Position numbers and translations under genes: made by a program
Source: Hyphomicrobiales bacterium
GTDB taxonomy: Bacteria; Pseudomonadota; Alphaproteobacteria; Rhizobiales; Rhizobiaceae
DNA length: 64,000 bases
Reading direction: 5' to 3'
NCBI GenBank assembly: GCA_002709005.1
Contig: PAPH01000022.1
Span: 62,001 to 126,000, forward strand
The notes under the pieces: model-generated
What the model was told of the DNA's origin: nothing
The model's database searches: none
Seen by the model: the letters and a program-made list of their open reading frames with translations, nothing else
Part shown: in pieces, positions 53,920 to 62,552 of the stretch
How positions within the stretch are numbered: the stretch's first letter is position 1
How the letters are laid out: each line of letters opens with the position of its first letter

Positions 53920-54858
53920 ATGCTGAAAGTCGCAATCAACCGCGGAATGTCGGCGGCGGTCCTGATCGTCATCGCCTCCATATTCTCCTTCATCATCATC
54001 GCGGCATTCCCCGGGAACGTCGCCGCCCTGATCGCGGAACTGCGCGGTGGGTTCGTCACCCATGACGTGGTGGCAAAGGTCGCCGAGGACTACGGCCTCA
54101 ACGATCCGCTCCCGGTCCGCTACTTCGCCTGGGTGGGCGACGTGCTGCAGGGCGATTTCGGACATTCGCTGAGAACGGGGGAGGACGTCTCCGCTGCTAT
54201 CGTGAAGCGGCTGCAGGCGACATTCATCCTCATCGCTGGCGGGATCACGGTCACGCTGATCGTCGGCGTCACCCTCGGCTTCCTCGGCGCCATGTGGCCC
54301 AACGGGACAGTCGACCGCATCGTCCGGGTCATCGCCGTCGTCTGCGTCTCGGTTCCGAAATTCTTCATGGCGGCGATGCTGATCCTTGCCTTCGGCGTAA
54401 TGATGAACCTGCTGCCGACCTTCGGGTTCCGCGGACCCCTGTCGTGGATCCTGCCGAGCATCGCCGTCGGCATCGTGCCCGGGGCGCTATTGAGCCGCAT
54501 CGCCCGCGTCGCGCTCGAGGAGGCGATGAGCCGGCCCTATGTGGTCACCGCCAAGAGCAAGGGCTTCGGCCGCCGACGGATCATCTTCCGCGATGCCCTT
54601 CCCAATATCGTGCCCGTCTGCCTGACAGCGGTTGGCATGGACATCGCCTTTATCACCCAGTCCTCCCTGATCATCGAACCCATCTTCTCCTGGCAGGGTG
54701 TTGGAGCCTATTTCGTGGAGGCGGCGCGTTTCCGGGATCTTCCCGTGCTGCAGTCGTGCCTGCTCCTGTTCTCCGTCTTTTTCATCATCGTCAACCTGTC
54801 GGTCGATCTCATCGTGATGACGGTGGATCCGCTGCAGCGGCGAGCCGCGAGGGCCTGA
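53920..54858 (+). CDS. ABC transporter permease (DppB/NikB-like)
   Basis: 312 residues with about six transmembrane helices, an extended periplasmic loop after helix 1 (DYGLNDPLPVRYFAWVGDVL, then GDFGHSLRTGEDVS) typical of DppB/NikB, and the EAA loop SRPYVVTAKSKGFGRRRIIF. The start at 53920 follows the hairpin; longer frames lie in the binding-protein gene. It ends one base before the second permease. Confidence 0.9.
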   Translation: MLKVAINRGMSAAVLIVIASIFSFIIIAAFPGNVAALIAELRGGFVTHDVVAKVAEDYGLNDPLPVRYFAWVGDVLQGDFGHSLRTGEDVSAAIVKRLQATFILIAGGITVTLIVGVTLGFLGAMWPNGTVDRIVRVIAVVCVSVPKFFMAAMLILAFGVMMNLLPTFGFRGPLSWILPSIAVGIVPGALLSRIARVALEEAMSRPYVVTAKSKGFGRRRIIFRDALPNIVPVCLTAVGMDIAFITQSSLIIEPIFSWQGVGAYFVEAARFRDLPVLQSCLLLFSVFFIIVNLSVDLIVMTVDPLQRRAARA

Positions 54859-54859
54859 C

Positions 54860-55735
54860 ATGAAGGACTTCATCTCCACGCTCCGCGCCGTCGGCTGGCC
54901 CATCAACCTGCTGATCGCCTTCTTCATCTTCATCACGCTCTTCGGTTCGTTCATCACACCCTACGATCCCAATGCCCAAGACCTGATGAGCGCCCTGCAG
55001 AGCTTCAGCACGAGGCACTGGCTCGGCACCGACAATCTCGGCCGCGACACGCTCAGCCGCCTCATCTCCGGCGCGCAGACCACGCTGGTGGGCGTCACCA
55101 TCATCCTCGCCATGGCGGGAACGGTCGGCATGGTCCTGGGGACCATCTCCGGCTTCTTCGGCCGCTGGGTGGACGAGGTTATCATGCGTCTCGTCGATTT
55201 CGGCCTCAGCGTGCCGAGCCTGTTCGTCGCGCTCGCCATCGTCGGCGTGTTCGGGCCGAGCTACTGGAACATGATCATCGCGCTCTCGATTGCCTGGGTG
55301 CCGATCTATGCGCGGCTGACGCGCGGCGTGGTGAAGGCGGCCGTCAACCAGCCGCATATCGAAAGCCTGCGGGTGCTGGGCGCCAGCCGCACCCGGATCA
55401 TTGTCCATCATCTCATCCCGGTCGCTCTGGGTCAGGTGCTCATCTATGCGAGTGCCGATGCGGGCCTTCTCGCGCTCGCCATCGCCAACTTGAGCTTCCT
55501 CGGCCTCGGGGTTCAGCCACCCCTTGCCGAATGGGGGCAGATGCTCGTCTCCGGCATGCCCTATCTGCAGGAAGCGCCACGGCTGGTCATCCTTCCCGGT
55601 GTCGCCCTGACCCTCATGGTCGTCGGCTTCAACCTGTTCGGGGAGTCGATCGCGCTCGCCAAGAACCCCCGTCCCCTGAGCAAGCGCAAACTCGCACTGC
55701 GCCGCCAACTCTTCATGAAGGAGAAGGCAGCATGA
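54860..55735 (+). CDS. ABC transporter permease (DppC/NikC-like)
   Basis: 291 residues: an N-terminal helix, then HWLGTDNLGRDTLSRLISGA (the conserved DppC/NikC segment) and the EAA loop HIESLRVLGASRTRIIVHHL. It pairs with the previous permease as a heterodimer. Overlaps the next ATPase by four bases. Confidence 0.9.
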   Translation: MKDFISTLRAVGWPINLLIAFFIFITLFGSFITPYDPNAQDLMSALQSFSTRHWLGTDNLGRDTLSRLISGAQTTLVGVTIILAMAGTVGMVLGTISGFFGRWVDEVIMRLVDFGLSVPSLFVALAIVGVFGPSYWNMIIALSIAWVPIYARLTRGVVKAAVNQPHIESLRVLGASRTRIIVHHLIPVALGQVLIYASADAGLLALAIANLSFLGLGVQPPLAEWGQMLVSGMPYLQEAPRLVILPGVALTLMVVGFNLFGESIALAKNPRPLSKRKLALRRQLFMKEKAA

Positions 55736-56751
55736 AGGACATGCATGACATGAACACGTCTCTGCTGGAGGTCGCCAATCTCTCGGTGACCCTCCATACG
55801 GCCAAGACCAGCGTCCAGCCGGTCGACAATGTCAGCTACTCGGTCAAAGCGGGGGAGGTGCTCGCCATCGTCGGAGAGAGCGGAAGCGGCAAGACCATCA
55901 TGAACATGGCGCCGCTCGGGCTCCTGCCGGCGGGTGTCGATTCCGAGATGTCCGGCAGCGTCCGTTTCGAGGGGCAGGATCTCCTGTCCGCGGGCAACGG
56001 CAAGCTCCGCCAGGTGCGCGGCGGCGAGATCGGGGTGATCTTCCAGGATCCGTTGAGCGCTCTCAACCCGGTGCGCCGGATCGGTCGGCAGATCGCCGAG
56101 ATATCCGAACGTCATCTGGGATTGACGACGAAGCAGGCCGAAAAGAAGGTGGCCGAATTGCTGGCGCTCGTCGGCCTGCCCGATCCGCTCAGTCGCATGC
56201 AGCAGTTCCCGCACGAATTGTCCGGGGGCATGCGCCAGCGCGTCGGCATCGCCATGAGCCTTGCCGGGGAGCCTAAGCTCCTCATCGCCGACGAACCCAC
56301 GACCGCGCTCGATGTCACCGTGCAGGCGCAGATCGTGGAATTGCTCAAGGATCTGCAGAAGCGGCTGCGCATGGCGATCGTGGTCATCACCCACGATTTC
56401 GGCGTCGTCTCGGGCATGGCGAACAAGGTGGCGGTCATGTATGCCGGCCGGCTTTCCGAACTGGGGTCCGTGGATGACGTTCTGCTCGATCCGGTCCATC
56501 CCTACACGCGCGGCCTTCTGAAATCCGTCCCGTCGCTCGACTCCGAGATCGGGTCGGAATTCATCGGATTGCCGGGCCATCCTCCGGACCTGTCGCGCCG
56601 CATCGACGGCTGCCCCTTCGCGCCGCGCTGTTTCGCGGCGCTCGAAAGCTGCCGCGAGCACCGGCCGCCGCTCCTGCCCGTTCCCCATTCCGCCGCGGCC
56701 CGCGTCGTCGCATGCCCGGTGGTTCTCAATTCCCATGCCGAGGCTGTTTGA
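55732..56751 (+). CDS. Oligopeptide/nickel-type ABC transporter ATPase 1 (DppD/NikD-like)
   Basis: 339 residues: Walker A VGESGSGKTIMNMA, FQDPLSALNPVRRIG, signature LSGGMRQRVGIAMSLA, Walker B LLIADEPTTALDVT, and the C-terminal oligo_HPY extension (HPYTRGLLKSVPSLD) with the CPFAPRCFAALESC Cys cluster typical of DppD/OppD. The ATG at 55732 overlaps the permease stop. One base overlaps the next ATPase gene. Confidence 0.92.
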   Translation: MKDMHDMNTSLLEVANLSVTLHTAKTSVQPVDNVSYSVKAGEVLAIVGESGSGKTIMNMAPLGLLPAGVDSEMSGSVRFEGQDLLSAGNGKLRQVRGGEIGVIFQDPLSALNPVRRIGRQIAEISERHLGLTTKQAEKKVAELLALVGLPDPLSRMQQFPHELSGGMRQRVGIAMSLAGEPKLLIADEPTTALDVTVQAQIVELLKDLQKRLRMAIVVITHDFGVVSGMANKVAVMYAGRLSELGSVDDVLLDPVHPYTRGLLKSVPSLDSEIGSEFIGLPGHPPDLSRRIDGCPFAPRCFAALESCREHRPPLLPVPHSAAARVVACPVVLNSHAEAV

Positions 56752-57725
56752 TGACGGACCCTCTTTTGAACATCGTCGACTTGAAGACCTATTTCCGCGA
56801 CACTAGGACCGGCCAGAACATCAAGGCCTGCGACGGAATTTCGCTCGACATCAACGAGGGCGAGATCGTCGGTCTCGTCGGTGAATCCGGCTGCGGAAAG
56901 TCGACTCTCGGGCGCACGCTCGTCGGTCTCGAAGACGCCAGCGGAGGGGAAATCCGCTATGGCGGAGAAAACCTTCTCACCATGCATGGGCGCAAGCTGC
57001 ACACCACCCGCAGGAAGATCCAGTACGTCTTCCAGGATCCGCTTTCCTCGCTCAGCGGGCGGATGACGATCGGCCAGGCCATCGAGGAAGCGCTGATCAT
57101 CAACGGCGAACGCAATGCGGCGGCGAGGCGCGCGCGCGTCGTCGAGCTTCTGGAGGCGGTGAGCCTGCCGGACCAGATCGCCGAGCGCTATCCGCGCGAG
57201 ATGTCGGGCGGGCAGCGCCAGCGTGCCTGCATCGCGCGGTCGCTCGCTGCCGATCCCAAGGTGCTGATCTGCGACGAACCGGTGAGCTCGCTCGACGTGT
57301 CGATCCGCGCGCAGGTGATGAACCTGTTCCTGAAGCTGCGCGACGAATTCGGCTTGGCCTGCCTTCTGATCGCCCACGATCTGGCGATCGTGCGTCAGGC
57401 GGCGAGCCGGGTCTATGTCATGTATCTCGGCCGGATCATGGAGGAGGGGGAAAGCAGGGCGCTCTACGGCAATCCCGCCCATCCCTACACCCAGGCCCTG
57501 CTCAGCGCCGTGCCGTCCACCAATCCGGTGGAGGAGCGCGACCGCCAGCGGATCCTTCTCAAAGGCGATGTGCCGAGCCCGATCAACCCGCCGAGCGGGT
57601 GCCGCTTCCGCGGCAGGTGCCCGATCGCGCAGCCGGTCTGCGAAACGCCTCCGCCGACGATCGCGGTCGATCAGTTTCACGTCGCGGCTTGTCATTTTCC
57701 CGGAAAACTGGCGCTCGCAGGCTAG
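56751..57725 (+). CDS. Oligopeptide/nickel-type ABC transporter ATPase 2 (DppF/NikE-like)
   Basis: 324 residues: Walker A VGESGCGKSTLGRTLVG, FQDPLSSLSGRMTIG, signature MSGGQRQRACIARSLA, Walker B LICDEPVSSLDVS and the oligo_HPY end HPYTQALLSAVPSTNP with CRFRGRCPIAQPVC. It pairs with ATPase 1 to drive the importer. The next gene starts after a 106-base gap with no clear terminator, so read-through into the oxidase genes is likely. Confidence 0.92.
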   Translation: MTDPLLNIVDLKTYFRDTRTGQNIKACDGISLDINEGEIVGLVGESGCGKSTLGRTLVGLEDASGGEIRYGGENLLTMHGRKLHTTRRKIQYVFQDPLSSLSGRMTIGQAIEEALIINGERNAAARRARVVELLEAVSLPDQIAERYPREMSGGQRQRACIARSLAADPKVLICDEPVSSLDVSIRAQVMNLFLKLRDEFGLACLLIAHDLAIVRQAASRVYVMYLGRIMEEGESRALYGNPAHPYTQALLSAVPSTNPVEERDRQRILLKGDVPSPINPPSGCRFRGRCPIAQPVCETPPPTIAVDQFHVAACHFPGKLALAG

Positions 57726-57831
57726 TTTTTGCGGTGACCCAGGCCGTGCCTCCGAAGTTCATAACCGGGCAGGACAACGGGTTGTTTGTCAGGAATTATT
57801 TCTTGGAATCAACTTTCGATACATTCCGGCC

Positions 57832-58119
57832 ATGACCAAGCCAATTCCATTCAGATCGCTGCAAACAGGCGGCGAGACTGTCTCCCTGCTCATCGACGGC
57901 AAACGGACCGACGCCCCCGTGGGGGTGTCGGTCTCAGCCCTTCTTCTTCGCGAGGGCCGTGGCAGCCGCGTCCATGTGAAAGGCGGCGATCGGGCGCCTT
58001 ACTGCATGATGGGCGTGTGTTTTGAATGCCTCGTCACCATCAATGGAGAGCGCAACCGGCAAGGCTGCCTCGTCACCGTGGCCGAAGGCATGGAAATAGA
58101 GGTTCAGGACCATGTCTGA
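57832..58119 (+). CDS. [2Fe-2S] small subunit of an opine-oxidase-like flavoenzyme (OoxC/HcnA-like)
   Basis: 95 residues. Cysteines C58, C63, C66 and C79 (YCMMGVCFECLVTI, then RQGC) give the plant-type ferredoxin spacing. Small proteins like this form the third subunit of heterotrimeric dehydrogenases such as opine oxidase, hydrogen cyanide synthase HcnABC and D-hydroxyproline dehydrogenase, passing electrons to the membrane chain. It overlaps the next gene by eight bases. The ribosome site is weak. Confidence 0.85.
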   Translation: MTKPIPFRSLQTGGETVSLLIDGKRTDAPVGVSVSALLLREGRGSRVHVKGGDRAPYCMMGVCFECLVTINGERNRQGCLVTVAEGMEIEVQDHV

Positions 58120-59479
58120 CCTCGATCTCCTCATCATCGGCGCAGGGTCCGCCGGCATGGCCGCAGCGGTGACGGCCGCCGCACGCGGTCTGAGCGTCGA
58201 AGTTATCGAGGAGCGCGCTTCGGCCGGTGGCAACCTTCATCATCAGGGCAACCGCGAAGCCGGGGAGAGGGCGGCGCCTCATGCGCCGGACCATGCACGC
58301 GGCAAGGAATTGCGGGCGCGGTTCGAGCGAAGCGGCGCCACGCTGACTAACGGCACCTTTCCTTGGCGGATCGAGCCCGATGGCAGTGTGGCTCTCGCCG
58401 GCGAGGCGAGGGATACGCGAAGCCCGAAATTCACGCTGATCGCGACCGGCGCGATGGAGCGCCCGGTGGCCTTTCCGGGCTGGACGCTGCCCGGGGTCAT
58501 GGGTGCGGGTGCCGCGCAGCTTTTGCTCAAGGGGTCGGGTATCGTGCCGAGCGGAAAAATCGTTCTCGCCGGCGCCGGTCCGCTTCTTTATCTGGTCGCC
58601 TGGCAGCTTTTGCAGGTGGGAGCGACGCCCAGCGCGATCCTCGACTCGTCGAAAGTCGCAGACCGGTTCGCGGCCCTCCCGGCGCTTCTGGGGGTAAGGG
58701 ACAGAGCCCTCGTCTTCCGCGGTCTCGCCATGTTGCGCGAGCTCCGCCGGGCCGGGGTGAAGTTCCACCGGGTCGAGAGCATCAGGGCGACCGGCGAGGC
58801 GAGCGTGGAAACAGTTGTCGCCGCGACCGCAAGCGGCCCCATCGACCTGCCGGCAGACGTCCTCCTCGTGCACGACGGGGTCATTCCCGCGACACAGCTT
58901 TCGCGTCTGGCGGGCTGCACCCATGTCTGGGACGAGACCCAGCAGGCGCACAAGCCCGTGACGGATGAGTGGGGCATGTCGTCATCGAGCGCGTTGTTCG
59001 TAGCCGGCGACTGCGGCGGTATCGGCGGCGGGAAGGCGGCCGAGGCCCGTGGTGCCATCGCGGCACTGGCGATCGCCGAAAAGCTCGGTCTCCTGAGTGC
59101 GGAGGAGCGGGACCGGAAGGCCGCGCCTCATCGCAAAAGCCTCGACGTCGAACTGCGGCTCCGGCGTTTCCTCGATGCACTCTACCCGCCCCGGCTTTCG
59201 ACAGCCGGTTTGGAGTATGAAGACACTGTTGTCTGCCGCTGCGAAAACGTCACCGCGGGGCAGCTGAGGGAAGCGATCGCGGCAGGGGCCGACGGTCCGA
59301 GCAAGCTCAAGCCCTTTACCCGCGCCGGCATGGGACCCTGCCAGGGCCGCATGTGCGGACCCAATCTCGTGAGGTTGCTGAACCAGGAGAAGGGTCTGCC
59401 CGAAACGGACCTCATGCTCAATATCCGCGCGCCACTGAAGCCGGTGTCGCTCGGTGAAATTGCGGGGCTTGAACAATGA
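58112..59479 (+). CDS. Opine-oxidase-like subunit A (FAD/NAD-binding with C-terminal Bfd-like [2Fe-2S] domain; OoxA/HcnB-like)
   Basis: 455 residues. An N-terminal dinucleotide fold (LLIIGAGSAGMAAAVTAAAR), the ATGAMERPVAFPGWTLPGVM loop, a second Rossmann (KIVLAGAGPLLYLVAWQLLQ), FVAGDCGGIGGGKAAEARG, and near the end a Bfd-type cluster (VVCRCENVTAGQLREAI, then GMGPCQGRMCG). This matches OoxA, HcnB and D-hydroxyproline dehydrogenase alpha. It works with the DAO subunit downstream to dehydrogenate a secondary amine such as an opine. ATGA overlap with subunit B. Confidence 0.88.
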   Translation: MSDLDLLIIGAGSAGMAAAVTAAARGLSVEVIEERASAGGNLHHQGNREAGERAAPHAPDHARGKELRARFERSGATLTNGTFPWRIEPDGSVALAGEARDTRSPKFTLIATGAMERPVAFPGWTLPGVMGAGAAQLLLKGSGIVPSGKIVLAGAGPLLYLVAWQLLQVGATPSAILDSSKVADRFAALPALLGVRDRALVFRGLAMLRELRRAGVKFHRVESIRATGEASVETVVAATASGPIDLPADVLLVHDGVIPATQLSRLAGCTHVWDETQQAHKPVTDEWGMSSSSALFVAGDCGGIGGGKAAEARGAIAALAIAEKLGLLSAEERDRKAAPHRKSLDVELRLRRFLDALYPPRLSTAGLEYEDTVVCRCENVTAGQLREAIAAGADGPSKLKPFTRAGMGPCQGRMCGPNLVRLLNQEKGLPETDLMLNIRAPLKPVSLGEIAGLEQ

Positions 59480-60579
59480 CCGGATCAACGAGGGAAACCG
59501 GCTTTGCGGTCATCGGCGGCGGCATCGTCGGCGCTTCGGTGGCCTATGGCCTGGCAAAGGCCAGGGAAGACGTGCTGCTCTTCGACGAGGGTGACAAGGC
59601 GTTTCGCGCCAGCAACGGCAATTTCGGCCTTGTCTGGGTTCAGGCGAAAGGCGGCATGTTGCCCGCCTATGCACCTTGGGCGTTGCGCGCGCGCCATGAA
59701 TGGAGCGACTTTCATTCCGAACTTCTCGAAGCGACCGGGATCGATGTCGAGCCCGAACTCGATGGCGGCCTGTTCATCTGCTTCACCGAGGAGGAACTGG
59801 CCGAGCGCAAGGCGTTGCTCGACCGCCTGTCACCCTTTGCTCCGGATTTCGACTACGAGGTTCTGCCGCTTGCCCAGGCGCGGAAGCATCTCAGGCATCT
59901 CACCGGGGTGGCCGGGGCGACTTGGTCGCAGCTCGACGGCGCCTGCAACCCGATGAAGCTTCTGCGTGCGCTTCTGGAAGGCACCCAAAAGGCGGGAGGC
60001 ATGTTGCTGACGGGCGGCAAGGTGACGGCCCTCGCGCAGCAATCCGGCGGCTGGAAGCTGGACACCCCCGAGGGCACGGTACTTGCCGAGAAGGTGGTGT
60101 TCGCCGCAGGTCTTGGCAACAAGGCGCTGTGCGCCGAGATTGGCTTCGATCTGCCGGTCAAGCCGGTTCGCGGCCAGATCCTCGTCTCCGAGCGCCATCC
60201 GCGCATGATCGAATATCCGACCGAACTCGTGCGCCAGACGAAGGACGGAACCTTCATGATGGGCGGAAGCTGGGAGGATGTCGGCTTCGACACCGGCAAT
60301 ACGCTCGCCGCCATCCGCCGCATCGCCTCCAACGGGGTGAAGGCGTTCCCCTTCCTCAAGGATGTCAAGCTCGTTCGTTCCTGGGGCGCGTTGCGGATCA
60401 TGGCGCCGGACATGGCCCCGGTCTACGACGAACTGGCGCCCGGCGCCTTCCTGGTGACCTGCCATTCCGGCGTCTCGCTGGCCGCCATCCATTCGCGCCA
60501 GATCGCCGACTGGATACGGGCCGGGACGCTGAGGCAGGAAGCCGCCGATTTCACCGCCCGGCGGTTCGCCGCGAACTGA
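59476..60579 (+). CDS. Opine-oxidase-like subunit B (DAO-family FAD oxidoreductase; OoxB/HcnC-like)
   Basis: 367 residues, DAO fold: FAVIGGGIVGASVAYGLAKA (FAD site), FRASNGNFGLVWVQAKG, VVFAAGLGNKALCAEIG, VRGQILVSERHPRM and the C-terminal VTCHSGVSLAAIHSRQIADW. In OoxB/HcnC-type complexes this subunit oxidises the amine. It overlaps subunit A by four bases and is followed by a strong terminator. Glycine, D-amino acid, hydroxyproline and opine substrates all remain possible. Confidence 0.88.
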   Translation: MTGSTRETGFAVIGGGIVGASVAYGLAKAREDVLLFDEGDKAFRASNGNFGLVWVQAKGGMLPAYAPWALRARHEWSDFHSELLEATGIDVEPELDGGLFICFTEEELAERKALLDRLSPFAPDFDYEVLPLAQARKHLRHLTGVAGATWSQLDGACNPMKLLRALLEGTQKAGGMLLTGGKVTALAQQSGGWKLDTPEGTVLAEKVVFAAGLGNKALCAEIGFDLPVKPVRGQILVSERHPRMIEYPTELVRQTKDGTFMMGGSWEDVGFDTGNTLAAIRRIASNGVKAFPFLKDVKLVRSWGALRIMAPDMAPVYDELAPGAFLVTCHSGVSLAAIHSRQIADWIRAGTLRQEAADFTARRFAAN

Positions 60580-60597
60580 CGGGACCGGCCTTGCGGA

Positions 60598-60630
60598 AAA
60601 GCCCCGCTGCAGACCCTGCAGCGGGGCTTT
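60598..60630. terminator. Bidirectional intrinsic terminator
   Basis: Fifteen-base-pair perfect stem AAAGCCCCGCTGCAG / CTGCAGCGGGGCTTT with loop ACC. It lies 18 bases past the subunit B stop and also serves the converging RidA gene. Confidence 0.85.
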
Positions 60631-60670
60631 CCTTGATGGGGTAGTGGTGGCCTTGATGGGGCAGTGGTGG
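60631..60670. repeat. Tandem 20-bp duplication
   Basis: CCTTGATGGGGTAGTGGTGG is followed at once by CCTTGATGGGGCAGTGGTGG (19 of 20 identical), between the terminator and the end of the RidA gene. Probably slippage; no function is evident. Confidence 0.7.
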
Positions 60671-60679
60671 AGAGTCTGA

Positions 60680-61036
60680 CTAGACCGCGGCGACGATCTG
60701 CACCTCGATGAGGATTTCGGGCAACGCCATGCTCGACTGCACGGTCGCCCGGGCGGGTGGCGCGTCGGCATCGATCCAGTCGAGCCAGACCTCGTTCATG
60801 GCGTCGAAATCACTGATGTCCTTGAGCCAGATCTGGACATAGAGAAGCTGCGACTTGTTGCTGCCGATGGAAGCGAGCAACGCGTCGGCCCTGGCGAGGA
60901 TCTGCTCGGTCTGGCCTTTTATACCGACGCTCTTGTCGGCCGCCGTCAGGCCCGAGAGGTAGGCGGTGCCCTGGTGGACGACCACCCGGCTGAGCTTGGC
61001 GGTCTTTTCATATCGTTGGATCACGGGAGTGGTCAT
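60680..61036 (-). CDS. RidA-family enamine/imine deaminase
   Basis: 118 residues, RidA/YjgF family. The conserved Arg is in PPARATVQSSMALPE, with EVQIVAAV at the end and GTAYLSGLTA near the start. RidA trimers hydrolyse reactive enamines and imines released by amino-acid oxidases and dehydratases. It is 47 bases downstream of a DAO gene, which fits cleaning up the imine products of that and the opine-oxidase-like enzyme. Confidence 0.92.
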   Translation of the reverse strand: MTTPVIQRYEKTAKLSRVVVHQGTAYLSGLTAADKSVGIKGQTEQILARADALLASIGSNKSQLLYVQIWLKDISDFDAMNEVWLDWIDADAPPARATVQSSMALPEILIEVQIVAAV

Positions 61037-61083
61037 TCGGGCAGTCTCTTCGCGTCTTGGTGTGTCAGATTGGGGTGTCGGGC

Positions 61084-62241
61084 TCAGCCCTCGACGGGCT
61101 GTTGGCCCAGCAGTTCGGCCGAGGCGCCATGGCTCGACGGTTCTGCGAAAAAGCGGTCCGGCGCGAAGGGATCGAGCGCCTTGTGGCGGCGATCAACAAC
61201 GATCTCGTCGGCGAGCGCCTTGCCGAGATAAGGCGCGAGCGTCACGCCGCTGTGGGTGACCGCGACGTAATAGTTGGCGAGATCGGGCATGGCGCCGACG
61301 CAGGGAAAGCCGTCCTTCGGCATCGGTCGATAGGTTGTGCGGACCGCCTCGATCCGTACGCCTTCGAGAACCGGCATGATCTTCCGCGTGACGTCGAGAA
61401 GTTCCTGGGCTTCCGGACCGTCAGCCTCAAGCGACTTCGCCTCGTCGAAGCGCTTCTCGATGGACGCCTTCTGGATCATAAGGCGACCCGCCCCGTCCGG
61501 ACGGACGTTGAGGTCGTCGGCGTGCAACTGGCTGCGCAGCGTCGTGGCCACCGGCGGGGTGAAGGCCAGGATGCCGACCGTGGGAGCCAGCGGCACTTTC
61601 TCGACGCCGAGATCGGCATCGGCCTGGCTGCCGGTACAGTTGATCACATAGTCGGCCTTGATCCTTTCGCCGCCGGCGGTGTGAACCGCTTCGACGCGGG
61701 AGCCCTTGGTTTCGACGCGGGTGATCGGGGTATGGGAGCGAATGGTCGCGTCATGGCGGCGTCCGGCTTCCCGCAAGAGCCAGGCGGAATAGATCATCGG
61801 GTCCACCCAGCCTTCCTCGGGATAGTAGGCGATCGGATAGGCGCCGATCTCGCCGATATCGAGGTCCGGTTCCATTTCTGCGAGCTTGCGCGGGTCGAGC
61901 CACTCGACGCCGTAGCCCCAGTCGCTCATCTGCTGAAAATTGCCCCGCTGCCACTCCTGGCCTTCCTGCGTGGTCCGCCATTCCAGACTGCCGGTCTGCC
62001 AGAGCCAGGGAGAACCGCCGAAATCCCGGCGCAATTCGATGTGGGCGCGCATGCCTGCAACGTTGAGCGCGAAATAGGAGCGTGGGTTCTTGCTGGTGGC
62101 ATTGGTCCAGGAGAAGCTGGTGGCGGACGCCTTGCCGCCGATGTTGCCGGCATCGAAGACCGTGACTTTCGCCCCCGCCTTTGCGCATTCATAGGCGATT
62201 GAGCTTCCGATCATTCCTGATCCGATGACGACGACATGCAT
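61084..62241 (-). CDS. DAO-family FAD oxidoreductase (D-amino-acid dehydrogenase/DadA-like)
   Basis: 385 residues: HVVVIGSGMIGSSIAYECAK (FAD fold), SFSWTNATSKNPRSYFALN, YVINCTGSQADADLG, and TYRPMPKDGFPCVGAMPDLA with HSGVTLAPYLGKALADE, a DadA-like C-terminus. It oxidises an amino acid to an imine. The ATG at 62241 has GGAGG six bases upstream; the frame to 62259 is longer but unsupported. Its operon partner is RidA and it is divergent from the cyclodeaminase-like gene. Confidence 0.88.
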   Translation of the reverse strand: MHVVVIGSGMIGSSIAYECAKAGAKVTVFDAGNIGGKASATSFSWTNATSKNPRSYFALNVAGMRAHIELRRDFGGSPWLWQTGSLEWRTTQEGQEWQRGNFQQMSDWGYGVEWLDPRKLAEMEPDLDIGEIGAYPIAYYPEEGWVDPMIYSAWLLREAGRRHDATIRSHTPITRVETKGSRVEAVHTAGGERIKADYVINCTGSQADADLGVEKVPLAPTVGILAFTPPVATTLRSQLHADDLNVRPDGAGRLMIQKASIEKRFDEAKSLEADGPEAQELLDVTRKIMPVLEGVRIEAVRTTYRPMPKDGFPCVGAMPDLANYYVAVTHSGVTLAPYLGKALADEIVVDRRHKALDPFAPDRFFAEPSSHGASAELLGQQPVEG

Positions 62242-62552
62242 GTTTTGCCTCCAATGCACTTAGTATCCTCGTGCCGCTCCTGCCGCAGGTAAGCCCCTGG
62301 CGGCGGCGGATTTCGAGCTTTCGGATCATGTGCTGCGAAGGAGGATGCGGGGTCAAACAACCCGAAGGGGGGCGCTGCCTTGATAAAGTTATCAAGGCCG
62401 TTCGAGCCCTCTGACGCGGGAGAATGACATCTCGGCCCCTACCATGAACGGGCACGGACAGATGCTGTCCATGGGTTATCAAGTTTGCGGCCTGTCCCGG
62501 GCCTTCGAGTGATATCGAAGGCAGGGACACAAGGAGATTGCCACTGCCCGCC
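62242..62552. other. Divergent control region with a 22-bp palindrome
   Basis: Between the leftward DAO-RidA operon and the rightward cyclodeaminase-aminotransferase operon. It holds the palindrome at 62377-62398 and a half-site TTATCAAG at 62477-62484. No gene is evident. Confidence 0.5.
62377..62398. promoter_or_regulatory. Perfect palindromic operator candidate
   Basis: GCCTTGATAA-AG-TTATCAAGGC has ten-base arms, exact in every position. A half-site (TTATCAAG, 62477-62484) recurs 100 bases right. It probably binds a regulator controlling both divergent operons; no regulator gene is visible in this part of the window. Confidence 0.65.
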
